From Corynebacterium sp. ACRPS (GTDB lineage Bacteria > Actinomycetota > Actinomycetes > Mycobacteriales > Mycobacteriaceae), in the NCBI RefSeq assembly GCF_022346005.1, contig NZ_JAKRMY010000001.1:124001-188000 (forward strand): 64,000 bases of DNA. The letters are read 5' to 3'. The position numbers and the translations under genes are program-made. Below are positions 57,101-64,000 of the stretch, piece after piece. The notes under the pieces were generated by a model. It did not search any database. It was not told where the DNA came from and saw only the letters and a program-made list of their open reading frames with translations. The stretch's first letter is position 1; the number at the start of each line of letters is the position of its first letter.

Positions 57101-57880
57101 GAGGCTCAGTTCGGCGACTTCGCCAACGGTGCCCAGACCATCATCGATGAGTACCTGTCTTCCGGTGAGGCCAAGTGGGGCCAGCTGTCCAGCCTGGTTC
57201 TCCTCCTGCCGCACGGCTACGAGGGCCAAGGCCCGGACCACTCCTCCGCCCGCATCGAGCGCTACCTGCAGCTGTGCGCGGAAGGTTCTATGACCGTGGC
57301 CCAGCCGTCCACCCCGGCTAACCACTTCCACTTGCTGCGCCGCCAGGCTTTGGGCGAGATGAAGCGTCCGTTGGTCGTCTTCACCCCGAAGTCCATGCTG
57401 CGCAACAAGGCCGCTACCTCCTCCGTTGAGGAGTTCACCGAGGTCAAGAAGTTCCGCTCCGTTATCAATGACCCCCACTTCGTGGACGTCAATAACAAGA
57501 AGGTCGGCGACACGGACAAGGTCAAGACCATCATGCTGGTCTCCGGCAAGCTCTATTGGGACTTGGAGAAGAAGCGCGAGGCCGACGGCCGCGATGACAT
57601 CGCCATCGTCCGCGTGGAAATGCTCCACCCGATTCCGTTCAACCGCCTAAGCGAGGCATTCGAGATGTACCCGAACGCCACCCAGGTCCGGTTCGTACAG
57701 GATGAGCCCGCCAACCAGGGCCCATGGCCGTTCTACAACGAGCACCTGCGCGACCTCATTCCGGATATGCCGGAAATGGTCCGCGTCTCCCGCCGCGCCC
57801 AGTCCTCTACGGCTACGGGTAACGCCAAGGTACACCAGATTGAGCAGAAGAACCTGCTTGAAGAGGCCTTCGACGTTTAA
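54125..57880 (+). CDS. odhA: 2-oxoglutarate dehydrogenase, E2-E1 fusion (OdhA/Kgd)
   Basis: The product has 1251 residues from a GTG at 54125 (VSTSSIFGPNAW); an ATG at 54107 gives six more residues. The layout is that of actinobacterial OdhA: a short N-terminal E1 segment (FGPNAWLIDEQFQQYSKDP), an Ala/Lys/Ser-rich linker, an E2 acyltransferase domain with STYDHRVIQGAESGEF, and the thiamine-diphosphate E1 domain with MGMPHRGRLNVL, MLHGDASFTGLG and VDLVVYRLRGHNEADDP-type motifs. It decarboxylates 2-oxoglutarate in the TCA cycle and in corynebacteria is inhibited by OdhI, which is not in this window. Confidence 0.96.
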   Translation: MSTSSIFGPNAWLIDEQFQQYSKDPSSVDKEWRDYFEANGAPKAQPEAAAPSQASKPQPKKAQAESKSSAKKTEGTTTARKQEARDTNVKESVSRAKEKSAKAKHSAGKNAQSPLDNLEDYKGGDERQLKGMFKAIAKNMEESLEIPTATTVRDMPVKLMWENRSMINDHLKRTRGGKISFTHIIGYAMVKAVQLHPGMNVRYEEKDGKPFVVQPEHINLGLAIDLPQKDGSRALVVAAIKECETKSFAEFIEAYEDIVTRSRKNKLTMDDFSGVTINLTNPGGIGTRHSIARLTKGAGSIIGVGSMDYPAEFAGASADRLADLGVGRLVTLTSTYDHRVIQGAESGEFLRTIGKLIVDDAFWDELFESMGVPYEPFRWAQDIPNSGVDKNTRVMQLIESYRSRGHLLADVNPLGWSQPGLPSPDHRDLDIATHGLTIWDLDRVFNVGGFGGKEQMTLREVLSRLRAAYTLKVGSEYTHILDRDERSWMQDRLEAGMPKPTNAEQKYILQKVNAAEAFENFLQTKYVGQKRFSLEGAETLIPLLDSIIDTAAGQGLDEVVMGMPHRGRLNVLFNIVGKPLADIFGEFDGNYKGGQLGGSGDVKYHLGSEGEHLQMFGDGEIKVTLAANPSHLEAVDPVMEGIARAKQDILDKGKDGYSVVPVMLHGDASFTGLGVVQETINLSQLRGFTNGGTVHIVVNNQVGFTTTPDSGRSTHYVTDLAKGFDCPVFHVNGDDPEAVVWVGQMAAEYRRQFGKDVFIDLVVYRLRGHNEADDPSMTQPQLYSVIENHEPVREHYTNELIGRGDLSAEDAEAAARDFHDQMESVFTEHKEAEKAGPKEQTGITSSQELTHGLDTSITAEEMVELGDAYGNPPEDFEYHKRVAKVAKDRAKSVREGGIDWGWGELLAFGSLANQGKVVRLAGEDSRRGTFTQRHAVTFDPRNSNEYNPLNSLAVSKDNGGKFMVYNSALTEFAGMGFEYGYTVGNPDALVAWEAQFGDFANGAQTIIDEYLSSGEAKWGQLSSLVLLLPHGYEGQGPDHSSARIERYLQLCAEGSMTVAQPSTPANHFHLLRRQALGEMKRPLVVFTPKSMLRNKAATSSVEEFTEVKKFRSVINDPHFVDVNNKKVGDTDKVKTIMLVSGKLYWDLEKKREADGRDDIAIVRVEMLHPIPFNRLSEAFEMYPNATQVRFVQDEPANQGPWPFYNEHLRDLIPDMPEMVRVSRRAQSSTATGNAKVHQIEQKNLLEEAFDV

Positions 57881-57924
57881 CCACGTGTAACCGCTGAAAA
57901 GGCACCTAGCGCGCTGCAGCGCTG

Positions 57925-57963
57925 AATGCCCCAGTGAGGTTATTTCCTCACTGGGGCATTTTC
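57925..57963 (+). terminator. Strong terminator after odhA
   Basis: AATGCCCCAGTGAGG pairs perfectly with CCTCACTGGGGCATT (15-bp stem, 6-nt loop), followed by TTTTC. Confidence 0.92.
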
Positions 57964-58062
57964 ATGGTTTCTGCTGCCTTCTCCTCGGTCCTCCTACCTC
58001 GCCGCCGTTCCTGCTCTCCCTACCTTCAGCTCCCCTCCTTCGCCTCACACCGGTCACCTACT

Positions 58063-58223
58063 CGTCCTTCGCGCTCACCGGCGAGATGGTAGGGGCATCG
58101 ACAAGCTGCGCCCGTGAGCGCGAAGGGCGGGGCGGTAGCTGATGGCGACGCCGGGCGCCCTTCGCGGTCACGGAGGGGGCGATCGCATGTTAAAGGGCGG
58201 CTGCCCGTGAGCGCGAAGGGCGG
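58063..58223. repeat. Four copies of an about 20-bp GC-rich element in the odhA-lipoprotein intergenic region
   Basis: The unit CCGTGAGCGCGAAGGGCGG occurs directly at 58112-58130 and 58205-58223, within an exact 21-bp direct repeat (58110-58130 and 58203-58223). Inverted relatives are CGTCCTTCGCGCTCACCGG (58063-58081) and CGCCCTTCGCGGTCACGG (58156-58173). The rest of 57964-58253 holds no gene; its first part is C/T-rich. The arrangement can form large stem-loops. Confidence 0.8.
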
Positions 58224-58253
58224 TAAGTGGGTAGCACGGACCGCGCCGCTTAC

Positions 58254-59000
58254 TTAAGAACTGCTCAGATCCGAGCCACCGGAGGAGCCGGAGTCGCTTT
58301 CTTCATTGACAATGTCCAGTCCGGAGGCTTCCATCCATTCGTGGACGACCTTCTTCAGCTCTTCGCCATCCTCTAGAGCCTCCACCATGTCAGAGATGTC
58401 TTTTTGCGTGATGAATTTGGTGACCGCGGCGACGGATTTTTCTTCTTCGCGGTCAAAGAGGCTGTCGCTATAGATGACCACGAAGTTTTCTGGCAGCTCT
58501 GGTTGTGCATCCTCACAACCGTGAGCGCCGGATGGCTCGACGGTAGCAAGTTGGGTGGGCAAGGTAGACATGAGCGCGATATGGGTGCGGGCAAGAAAGT
58601 CTTCCCCGCCCGGCTCACTGTCTTCTTCTGCCTTTTTATATTCCGCCGAGATATCGCGCGCCTCACCGGGATTAAAGTGGCTTAAAAAGTTGCCGGTGCA
58701 GCCGACGTAAAAGTTGCCTTCCGGGTTTAGGGAACTGCCCTTGCCTCCATGTGTTTTGAAGGTTTCTTCTTCCTTCAGCTCGGCTGTGCGTCCTTCCTCC
58801 AAGAGCGACTGCCGGAATACCTCGCCCAAGATGAGCTGATCTGTTTCTGCAGGGTCAACGACGATCTGCACCTGTTCCGGCTCGGATTGTGCCGCAGCGG
58901 GACTGGTATCGACTTTGTCTGAACACCCAGCAAGCAATGCAGCGCCTACCACCGCGGTAACAGTAGCGCGGGCATATCGACGGGCGGGGCTGCGCTTCAC
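58254..59000 (-). CDS. Lipoprotein of unknown function
   Basis: The product has 248 residues from a GTG at 59000, with GGAG at eight nt spacing; the frame is open to 59063 but without support. The signal peptide ends in lipobox LLAGC. The mature part resembles solute-binding or glycine-betaine-like lipoproteins only loosely (VDPAETDQLILGEVFRQSLL near the N-terminus); no ligand can be named. The C-terminus is Ser/Gly-rich. It is divergent from mrp. Confidence 0.75.
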   Translation of the reverse strand: MKRSPARRYARATVTAVVGAALLAGCSDKVDTSPAAAQSEPEQVQIVVDPAETDQLILGEVFRQSLLEEGRTAELKEEETFKTHGGKGSSLNPEGNFYVGCTGNFLSHFNPGEARDISAEYKKAEEDSEPGGEDFLARTHIALMSTLPTQLATVEPSGAHGCEDAQPELPENFVVIYSDSLFDREEEKSVAAVTKFITQKDISDMVEALEDGEELKKVVHEWMEASGLDIVNEESDSGSSGGSDLSSS

Positions 59001-59123
59001 TGAGTGTGCTCCTTCTGATTCTGCTAGGTCACCGATACAAACGGATGGATTTAAGTGTCCCACAGAGTCTACCGTGCAAGCGTGTTTACCTGAGGTAGCG
59101 CCGTGACTAAGATGGCAAGAGTT

Positions 59124-60254
59124 ATGTCTAGCTCTATTACCGAATCAGTCGTACGCGAGGCTCTTTCCCACGTACAGGATCCAGAAATCGGCCGCCCCAT
59201 CACCGAACTGAATATGGTGAAATCGGTCGATATCGAAGGAAACGACGTCACCGTTGGCGTTTATCTGACCATCGCGGGCTGCCCCATGAAGTCCACCATC
59301 GAGACCAATACCCGCGCCGCGGTCGAGGACATCGACGGCGTTGGCAAGGTTACCGTGACCATGGACGCGATGAGCGATGAGCAACGCCGCGAGCTGAAAC
59401 AGAAGCTGCGCGGCGGCCAGGCCGAACCCGAGATTCCTTTTGCGAAGCCCGATTCGACGACCCGCGTCTTTGCGGTGGCGTCGGGTAAGGGTGGCGTCGG
59501 CAAGTCCTCGATGACCGTCAACCTAGCCGCCGCGCTGGCGGATAAGGGCCTGAAGGTGGGCATTGTCGATGCCGATATTTACGGCCACTCCGTGCCCAGC
59601 CTGCTCGGCTCGACCGACGGCCCCACCGTGCTTGATGATGAAATGCTGCTGCCTCCCATCTCCCACGGCATTAAGCACATCTCGATTGGGCAGTTCGTGG
59701 AGGGTAACGCGCCCGTCGTCTGGCGCGGACCTATGCTCCACCGCGCACTGCAGCAGTTCTTGGCGGACGTATTCTGGGGCGATCTCGATGTTCTCCTCCT
59801 CGACCTGCCTCCGGGTACCGGCGATGTCGCGCTGTCCGTTGCGCAGCTCATCCCGAATGCAGAGCTGCTCATCGTCACCACGCCGCAAGCAGCTGCGGCA
59901 GAAGTGGCCGAACGCGCCGGTTCCATCTCCCAGCAAACGCGCCAGCGGGTGGCCGGCGTGATTGAGAACATGAGCGCCATGGTCATGCCGGACGGCTCCA
60001 CCATGGACGTCTTTGGTGAAGGCGGCGGCCAGATTGTTGCAGACCGCCTCGGCGTCATCCTGGGCCACGAGGTGCCACTGCTGGCCTCCGTGCCGCTGGA
60101 TCCGGCCCTGCGCTCGAATAGCGATGCCGGCACACCCATCGTACTCGAGGCACCTGACTCCCCTGCCGCCAAGGAAATCAGGGCGGTGGCTGATCAGCTC
60201 GCCATCCGTTCCGATTCCCTCGTGGGCAAGAGCCTCAACTTGGGTGTGAACTAA
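59124..60254 (+). CDS. mrp: Mrp/ApbC-family P-loop ATPase
   Basis: The product has 376 residues from the ATG at 59124; a GTG at 59103 gives seven more. An N-terminal MIP18/DUF59 domain (residues 1-95) precedes the ATPase with deviant Walker A GKGGVGKSS (121-129), LLDLPPGTGDVALS and NMSAMVMPDGSTMDVFGEGG. Mrp proteins are Fe-S cluster carriers; the CxxC of ApbC is not present in the NMS region here, as in other actinobacterial members I recall. It converges on tatB. Confidence 0.92.
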   Translation: MSSSITESVVREALSHVQDPEIGRPITELNMVKSVDIEGNDVTVGVYLTIAGCPMKSTIETNTRAAVEDIDGVGKVTVTMDAMSDEQRRELKQKLRGGQAEPEIPFAKPDSTTRVFAVASGKGGVGKSSMTVNLAAALADKGLKVGIVDADIYGHSVPSLLGSTDGPTVLDDEMLLPPISHGIKHISIGQFVEGNAPVVWRGPMLHRALQQFLADVFWGDLDVLLLDLPPGTGDVALSVAQLIPNAELLIVTTPQAAAAEVAERAGSISQQTRQRVAGVIENMSAMVMPDGSTMDVFGEGGGQIVADRLGVILGHEVPLLASVPLDPALRSNSDAGTPIVLEAPDSPAAKEIRAVADQLAIRSDSLVGKSLNLGVN

Positions 60255-60266
60255 AAGCGCGTTGTA

Positions 60267-60800
60267 TTAGGTAACGTCGCTCCACTCAGAGCCGCCGCCG
60301 GTGGAATCTTCCCCACCGCGCTGCGGCTTTTGTTGTTGCTGGGGCGGCTGCTGCGCCGGCTGCTGGGTCGTTTCGGTGGTATCGCCATATACCTCGGCAT
60401 AGTTAAAGGTGGGCCGGGTAGCACCACTGTTGTCCTGCGCGCGCTGTTCGGGTTCTTTCGGCGCGGTGCCGGATTTGATGTCTTCGGCCATCTTCTTGGG
60501 GTTGAAGTCGTCCCAGGCGGAATCATCGCCATCGAAAAGCGCCTTGGTAATAGCGCCTTTGGGGCCTAGCCGCGTCCACTGCGCCGCCTGATTGAGCGGG
60601 CCGCGGATATCATCGAATTCCGCGGAGATCGACCCCATTTCGCCATTGAGCTCGGCCTTCGCGTTGTTGATGGCCTTGCGGGCGGCATAGATGGCCGCGC
60701 GCACGTCCTTGATGACCTCCGGCATGCGCTCCGGGCCGATGATGACGATGCCGAGGAGGACAATGACAATAATCTCAGGCCAGCCAATGGAAGAAAACAC
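60267..60800 (-). CDS. tatB: Sec-independent translocase subunit TatB
   Basis: The 177-residue protein has the TatB layout: a single N-terminal membrane helix (WPEIIVIVLLGIVIIGPERM), an amphipathic helix (EVIKDVRAAIYAARKAIN) and a polar C-terminal tail rich in Gln, Pro and Gly. It forms the Tat receptor with TatC for folded proteins with twin-arginine signals. It lies 21 bp after the anti-sigma gene. Confidence 0.92.
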   Translation of the reverse strand: MFSSIGWPEIIVIVLLGIVIIGPERMPEVIKDVRAAIYAARKAINNAKAELNGEMGSISAEFDDIRGPLNQAAQWTRLGPKGAITKALFDGDDSAWDDFNPKKMAEDIKSGTAPKEPEQRAQDNSGATRPTFNYAEVYGDTTETTQQPAQQPPQQQQKPQRGGEDSTGGGSEWSDVT

Positions 60801-60821
60801 GATTAAATCTTCGCCCTCCGT

Positions 60822-61277
60822 TTAGTTCTGCCCGCGCTGATTGTGTTTAATCGCGCGTACCACCGTCTCGACTTTATCCAGAAAATCCTGCTCCGGCCGG
60901 TGCGCCGGGGTCGACGCATCGGGCCCCGGCGCCACGCCCTCCGTAGCCATTCCCGCCAGCTTAGCCAATAAGGACTGCGGGGCCTTCACCGCGGAATCAT
61001 CGCTGCAGTGACGTACCCACTCGGAGGCGTGGCGCTGGTGGTGCACGTCGGCGCGACACTCCGCGCAGTGTACTAGATGGATGCGCACGCGGTGCATGGC
61101 TTTGGGTTCCATCTCCCCATCGACGAAGGCAACGACGGCCTCTGGGCCAAGGTGACCGATGGAATCGCTGCGCCGCGCCCGCGCCTTTGCCTTATCCCGG
61201 GCCTTCGCCTGCGCGGGGGTGAACTCGCCCCGTACGCTGAGCCTGGAGAGGGTGCGGCGTCCTCGCAGTGAGTCCAT
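60822..61277 (-). CDS. cseE: Zinc-binding anti-sigma factor for SigE (CseE/RseA type)
   Basis: The product has 151 residues from the ATG at 61277, chosen because AGGAGG lies seven nt upstream; an ATG at 61298 would include that site. The anti-sigma zinc motif HxxxCxxC is H67-LVH-C71-AE-C74. An N-terminal basic stretch precedes it and no membrane segment is seen, so it should be a soluble, redox- or stress-responsive inhibitor of SigE, which is encoded just upstream. Confidence 0.9.
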   Translation of the reverse strand: MDSLRGRRTLSRLSVRGEFTPAQAKARDKAKARARRSDSIGHLGPEAVVAFVDGEMEPKAMHRVRIHLVHCAECRADVHHQRHASEWVRHCSDDSAVKAPQSLLAKLAGMATEGVAPGPDASTPAHRPEQDFLDKVETVVRAIKHNQRGQN

Positions 61278-61363
61278 CGACACCCTCCTCACGTTCATTC
61301 CACAGACGGATTACTCACACTTAAGTCCCCCTGCCACGCGGCAGGGGAGGTAATGATTCGATT

Positions 61364-62002
61364 CTAGCGCGTGCGCAGCAAGATGCGCGCTTCCGCATTG
61401 GTCTGTGCCTCTTTTTCCAGCGCCGCGCGCAGTTGGGAGCGGCCGCGGTGGATGCGCGAGCGCACCGTGCCCATCTTTACGCCGAGGGTCTCGGCGATTT
61501 CGTCGTAGCTCATGCCTTCGATATCACACAGAACCACGGCAACGCGGAAATCCGGCGCCAAGCTATCCAGCGCGGACTGCAGCACCGGGTCCAGGTTCGC
61601 CACGGTATAGGCCTGCTCCGGGGTCATATCCGTCCCCGGAACGCGCTCATAATCCTCTGGCAGGGACTCCATGCGAATCTTGGAGCGGTGGCGCACCATA
61701 TCCAAAAAGAGGTTCGTAGTGATGCGGTGCAGCCAGCCGCCGAAGGTACCCGGTTGGTACTTATCCAAGGAGCGGAAAACACGCATGAAGGTCTCTTGGG
61801 TGAGATCCTCGGCATCCTGCTGGTCACCGGATAAACGGTAGGCTAGGCGGTACACGCCATCGGCATGCTCTGCCACCAATTCGGCCCACGAAGGCATCGT
61901 AGCTTCCCCAGCATCGAACGCCGCGGTACCGGTCAACTCCACGTTCGCATCGGTGGAGGCAACGGACTCGGCATCGCGCTTCGTTTCTGTCATGGGTGTC
62001 AT
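61364..62002 (-). CDS. sigE: ECF sigma factor SigE
   Basis: The product has 212 residues (start at 62002 or, three codons later, 61993). Region 2 ([20 protein letters not shown], then [20 protein letters not shown]) and region 4 ([20 protein letters not shown], then [18 protein letters not shown]) are complete. It directs the surface-stress and heat response in corynebacteria and mycobacteria, and the order with the anti-sigma factor and tatB is the conserved one. Confidence 0.94.
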   Translation of the reverse strand: MTPMTETKRDAESVASTDANVELTGTAAFDAGEATMPSWAELVAEHADGVYRLAYRLSGDQQDAEDLTQETFMRVFRSLDKYQPGTFGGWLHRITTNLFLDMVRHRSKIRMESLPEDYERVPGTDMTPEQAYTVANLDPVLQSALDSLAPDFRVAVVLCDIEGMSYDEIAETLGVKMGTVRSRIHRGRSQLRAALEKEAQTNAEARILLRTR

Positions 62003-62144
62003 TTTTCTATACTCGGCGCGGAAACTCCAGCTGCTGCGCTGATAATATCCTGTGAGTCCGTCACATACTTCCCACAGACCACAATTTCGCTGGCTAGGCG
62101 CGTTTTTGCCACCCTTGCGCGCAACTTTACCTATTGTCTTAATC

Positions 62145-62792
62145 GTGACTACTACCGCATATGACGCACTGCGCTCCTATATCGATTCCACCAGTGAGCC
62201 TTCGGCGGCTCTCCGCGGCGCCCGCGACCACGCCGAGGAATACGGCCTGCCCGTCCCGGATGAATCCACCGGCCAGCTTCTCACGACGCTGACGGCGACG
62301 TCTTCCGGTGTGGTAGACCGCCCCCAGGCCGTGGCGATTACCCCCGCCGCCTCCGTCGTGGGCCTCTACCTGTTCGCGGGCATGCCGGATAACGGCATCC
62401 TCACGTGCATCGACCCTGAGGCCGAGCATCAGCGCAGCGCCAAGGCCGCCTTCCGCGAGGCCGGCTACGCCCCCACCCGCGGTCGCTTCCTTCCCTCGCG
62501 CCCCCTCGACGTGCTCGGACGCCTGGCTACCGAGGCCTACCAGATCATTTACGCGGACGTCGCTGCCCTCGACCTCCCTGCCCTCATCAAGGCGGCCTGG
62601 CCCCTGCTGCACCAGCACGGCACGCTGGTGCTTGCCAATGCGCTTCTCGATGGCACCGTTGCCGACACCTCCCGCACCGACCGCGATACCGCCGCCGCGC
62701 GCGAAGCCGATGAATACCTCCGCGAGCTCGAAGGCGCCACCGTGACCCGGCTCCCACTGGGATCGGGGCTGACATTGGTGACGAAGCTTTAA
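62145..62792 (+). CDS. O-methyltransferase
   Basis: The product has 215 residues from a GTG at 62145 ([13 protein letters not shown]); the frame is open from 62052 but the first part looks non-coding. It is the Rossmann-fold SAM-dependent methyltransferase that is divergent from sigE in actinobacteria (Rv1220c type). The SAM loop is [15 protein letters not shown] and the acidic turn [29 protein letters not shown] follows. The substrate is unknown. Confidence 0.82.
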   Translation: MTTTAYDALRSYIDSTSEPSAALRGARDHAEEYGLPVPDESTGQLLTTLTATSSGVVDRPQAVAITPAASVVGLYLFAGMPDNGILTCIDPEAEHQRSAKAAFREAGYAPTRGRFLPSRPLDVLGRLATEAYQIIYADVAALDLPALIKAAWPLLHQHGTLVLANALLDGTVADTSRTDRDTAAAREADEYLRELEGATVTRLPLGSGLTLVTKL

Positions 62793-62982
62793 GGGAGCAT
62801 CGGCAAGCAAGGGCCCCTGCACGCGCTAAAAGATATCCGTATTCTGGGTGTACATGACAGCCGGACACTGGCCCATAAAGTTCGCGAAAGCACCGCGTGG
62901 CAGGTCAACGAGTTTCCTCCCCGGCGTAGCTGCCACCCCAACCCAAGCTTGTAACCCGCACCTGATTTAAGAGAGGAATGCC

Positions 62983-64000
62983 GTGACGACTCACCGCCCC
63001 GAACTCCACTTCATCCCCGATGCCGGCATCCTAGACGCGCCCGCCGGCGTCCTTCGTGATGGCGATACATGGCACATGTTCTACCAGTACCGCCCCACTC
63101 CCGATGCCCCGGCCCGCTGGGGACACACGTACTCGGAGGAAGTACCGTTTAACTGGCTGGACTGCGATGACGTCCTCGCGCCCGTCGGCGGCGAGCTCGC
63201 CCTCCGCGCGGGTTCCGTGGCCCAAGGTGAGGACGCCATCAACCTCTATTTCACCTCTGTGACCGCGACCGGCACCTCCATTCGCCTCGCGCGCTATTCC
63301 GGCATCGACGATGTCTGCGAGGTCTCCGATGACTCCTCAGCCCTCGACCCCAACGTCGTGCGCTTTGGCGAGGTGGCCGGCAATACCACCGACCACACCC
63401 GTTTCCGCTCGCCTTCCGTCGTGCCCGATTGGGCCACCGATGACCGCGAAGACGGCCACATGGGTTGGCTCATGCTGGCGCTATCCGGCCGCACCGAAAC
63501 CCCGCAGCCGGTCATTCTAGAAAGCCACGACGGCATCTCATGGTCCCTGCGCGGCAGCCTCACCTTCGAGGGTGACCCAGGCTTCCTCGACGGCGAGGTG
63601 CCCGCCGATTCCCCCATTCCCCCAGTGGTTTCCCCGCGCATCGTGCGCCTGCGCGATGAAATCGACGAGGAAATCTACGACGTGCTTTTCGTCACCCTCG
63701 AGCGCGACGGCCGCGATGTCTCCGGCTACCTCGTGGGCCAGCTGGAAGATACCACCTTCACGGTGGTCTCCGGTTTCCGCCGCGTGGACTTCGGCCACGA
63801 TTTCTCCCGCCCGCGCAATACCAACGCCACCGCAGGCACGATTCCTGAAGAAAGCCGCTACGAGCGCGCCGTCATCCTCGGCCTGCTCAACGGCAACGGC
63901 CGCGGCGATGACGCCACCCAGCACGCCTCTTGGGATGCCGAGGGCTGGTCGAATGCCCTCTCCCTGCCGCGCCAGGTCACGCTCGAGGGCGGCGTCTTGT
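62983..64000 (+). CDS. GH32-like protein with degraded catalytic motifs (partial, cut at right edge)
   Basis: A GTG at 62983 with GAGAGGA upstream opens a frame of at least 339 residues that reaches the window end. The five-bladed propeller signatures of beta-fructosidases are clear (FYQYRPTPDAPARWGHTYSE, VDFGHDFSRPRNT, GWSNALSLPRQVTLEGG). The catalytic sites are changed: DAPAG (18-22) for NDPNG, FRSP (141-144) for FRDP, and a VSPR segment where ECPD is expected. No signal peptide is present. It was probably derived from sucrose-6-phosphate hydrolase and is likely not a hydrolase now. Confidence 0.78.
   Translation, partial: MTTHRPELHFIPDAGILDAPAGVLRDGDTWHMFYQYRPTPDAPARWGHTYSEEVPFNWLDCDDVLAPVGGELALRAGSVAQGEDAINLYFTSVTATGTSIRLARYSGIDDVCEVSDDSSALDPNVVRFGEVAGNTTDHTRFRSPSVVPDWATDDREDGHMGWLMLALSGRTETPQPVILESHDGISWSLRGSLTFEGDPGFLDGEVPADSPIPPVVSPRIVRLRDEIDEEIYDVLFVTLERDGRDVSGYLVGQLEDTTFTVVSGFRRVDFGHDFSRPRNTNATAGTIPEESRYERAVILGLLNGNGRGDDATQHASWDAEGWSNALSLPRQVTLEGGVL

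Noticed and set aside
55109..57628. Open frame of 839 codons on the minus strand opposite odhA
   Set aside because: It is a shadow of the GC-rich codon usage of odhA: low-complexity His/Gly/Val/Leu composition, no domain, no ribosome-binding site.
58063..58223. CRISPR-like array
   Set aside because: Repeat units alternate in orientation, spacers are unequal and no cas gene is in the window.

Overview
The window comes from a Corynebacterium chromosome with GC of roughly 58-60 %. The supporting evidence is a fused E2-E1 2-oxoglutarate dehydrogenase (OdhA type), the order methyltransferase / sigE / anti-sigma / tatB / mrp / lipoprotein / odhA that is familiar from corynebacteria and mycobacteria, and the argS-lysA and hom-thrB blocks of C. 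glutamicum type. The species cannot be fixed from the sequence. Almost all of it is dense, intact core or near-core gene content. No insertion sequence, prophage, CRISPR array or rRNA was seen.

Layout. 1-5.5 kb: the N-terminal membrane part of a probable copper nitrite reductase (cut by the window edge) with an NnrS-like membrane protein, a divergent DUF2249 protein, a molybdate importer (ModA plus a ModB-ModC fusion) and an HTH regulator with a cysteine/histidine motif. 5.5-11 kb: thrB, hom, lysA and argS on the minus strand. 11.2-14.1 kb: the L-lactate oxidation operon lutABC. 14.2-19.2 kb: a secreted TAP-type peptidase, tRNA-Arg(CCG), a low-GC Panacea-type toxin-antitoxin candidate and a NatAB-like ABC exporter. 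19.3-27.9 kb: a co-directional minus-strand set made of a SNF2 helicase, a SWIM protein, an SbcD-like nuclease, an SMC-like ATPase, a MarR regulator and a small protein. 28-34 kb: putP, a membrane-anchored HNH nuclease, a small membrane protein, a DUF222-HNH protein and a DEAD-box RNA helicase. 34-43.3 kb: a histidine utilisation cluster (hutI, hutU, hutH, hutG, IclR-type hutR) with a GDSL lipoprotein, a flavin-reductase-like protein and a YjiH-type membrane protein. 43.4-53.1 kb: a Nudix hydrolase coupled to a PLD-helicase-DUF3427 protein, a non-canonical Nramp transporter, an MFS exporter, hypothetical proteins and a type B carboxylesterase. 53.2-64 kb: odhA, a repeat-bearing intergenic region, a lipoprotein, mrp, tatB, the anti-sigma factor and sigE, an O-methyltransferase and a GH32-like protein with degraded catalytic motifs that runs off the right edge.

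How the genes work together. The left end links nitrite/NO metabolism with molybdate supply, which suggests anaerobic nitrate respiration. The hut genes form the complete route from histidine to glutamate and formamide, with a plausible HutR operator between hutU and the GDSL lipoprotein. lutABC and odhA feed lactate carbon through the TCA cycle. The accessory loci of most interest are the Panacea pair beside the tRNA, the Nudix plus PLD-helicase pair, the SNF2-SWIM-nuclease-SMC operon and the catalytically degraded GH32 protein.
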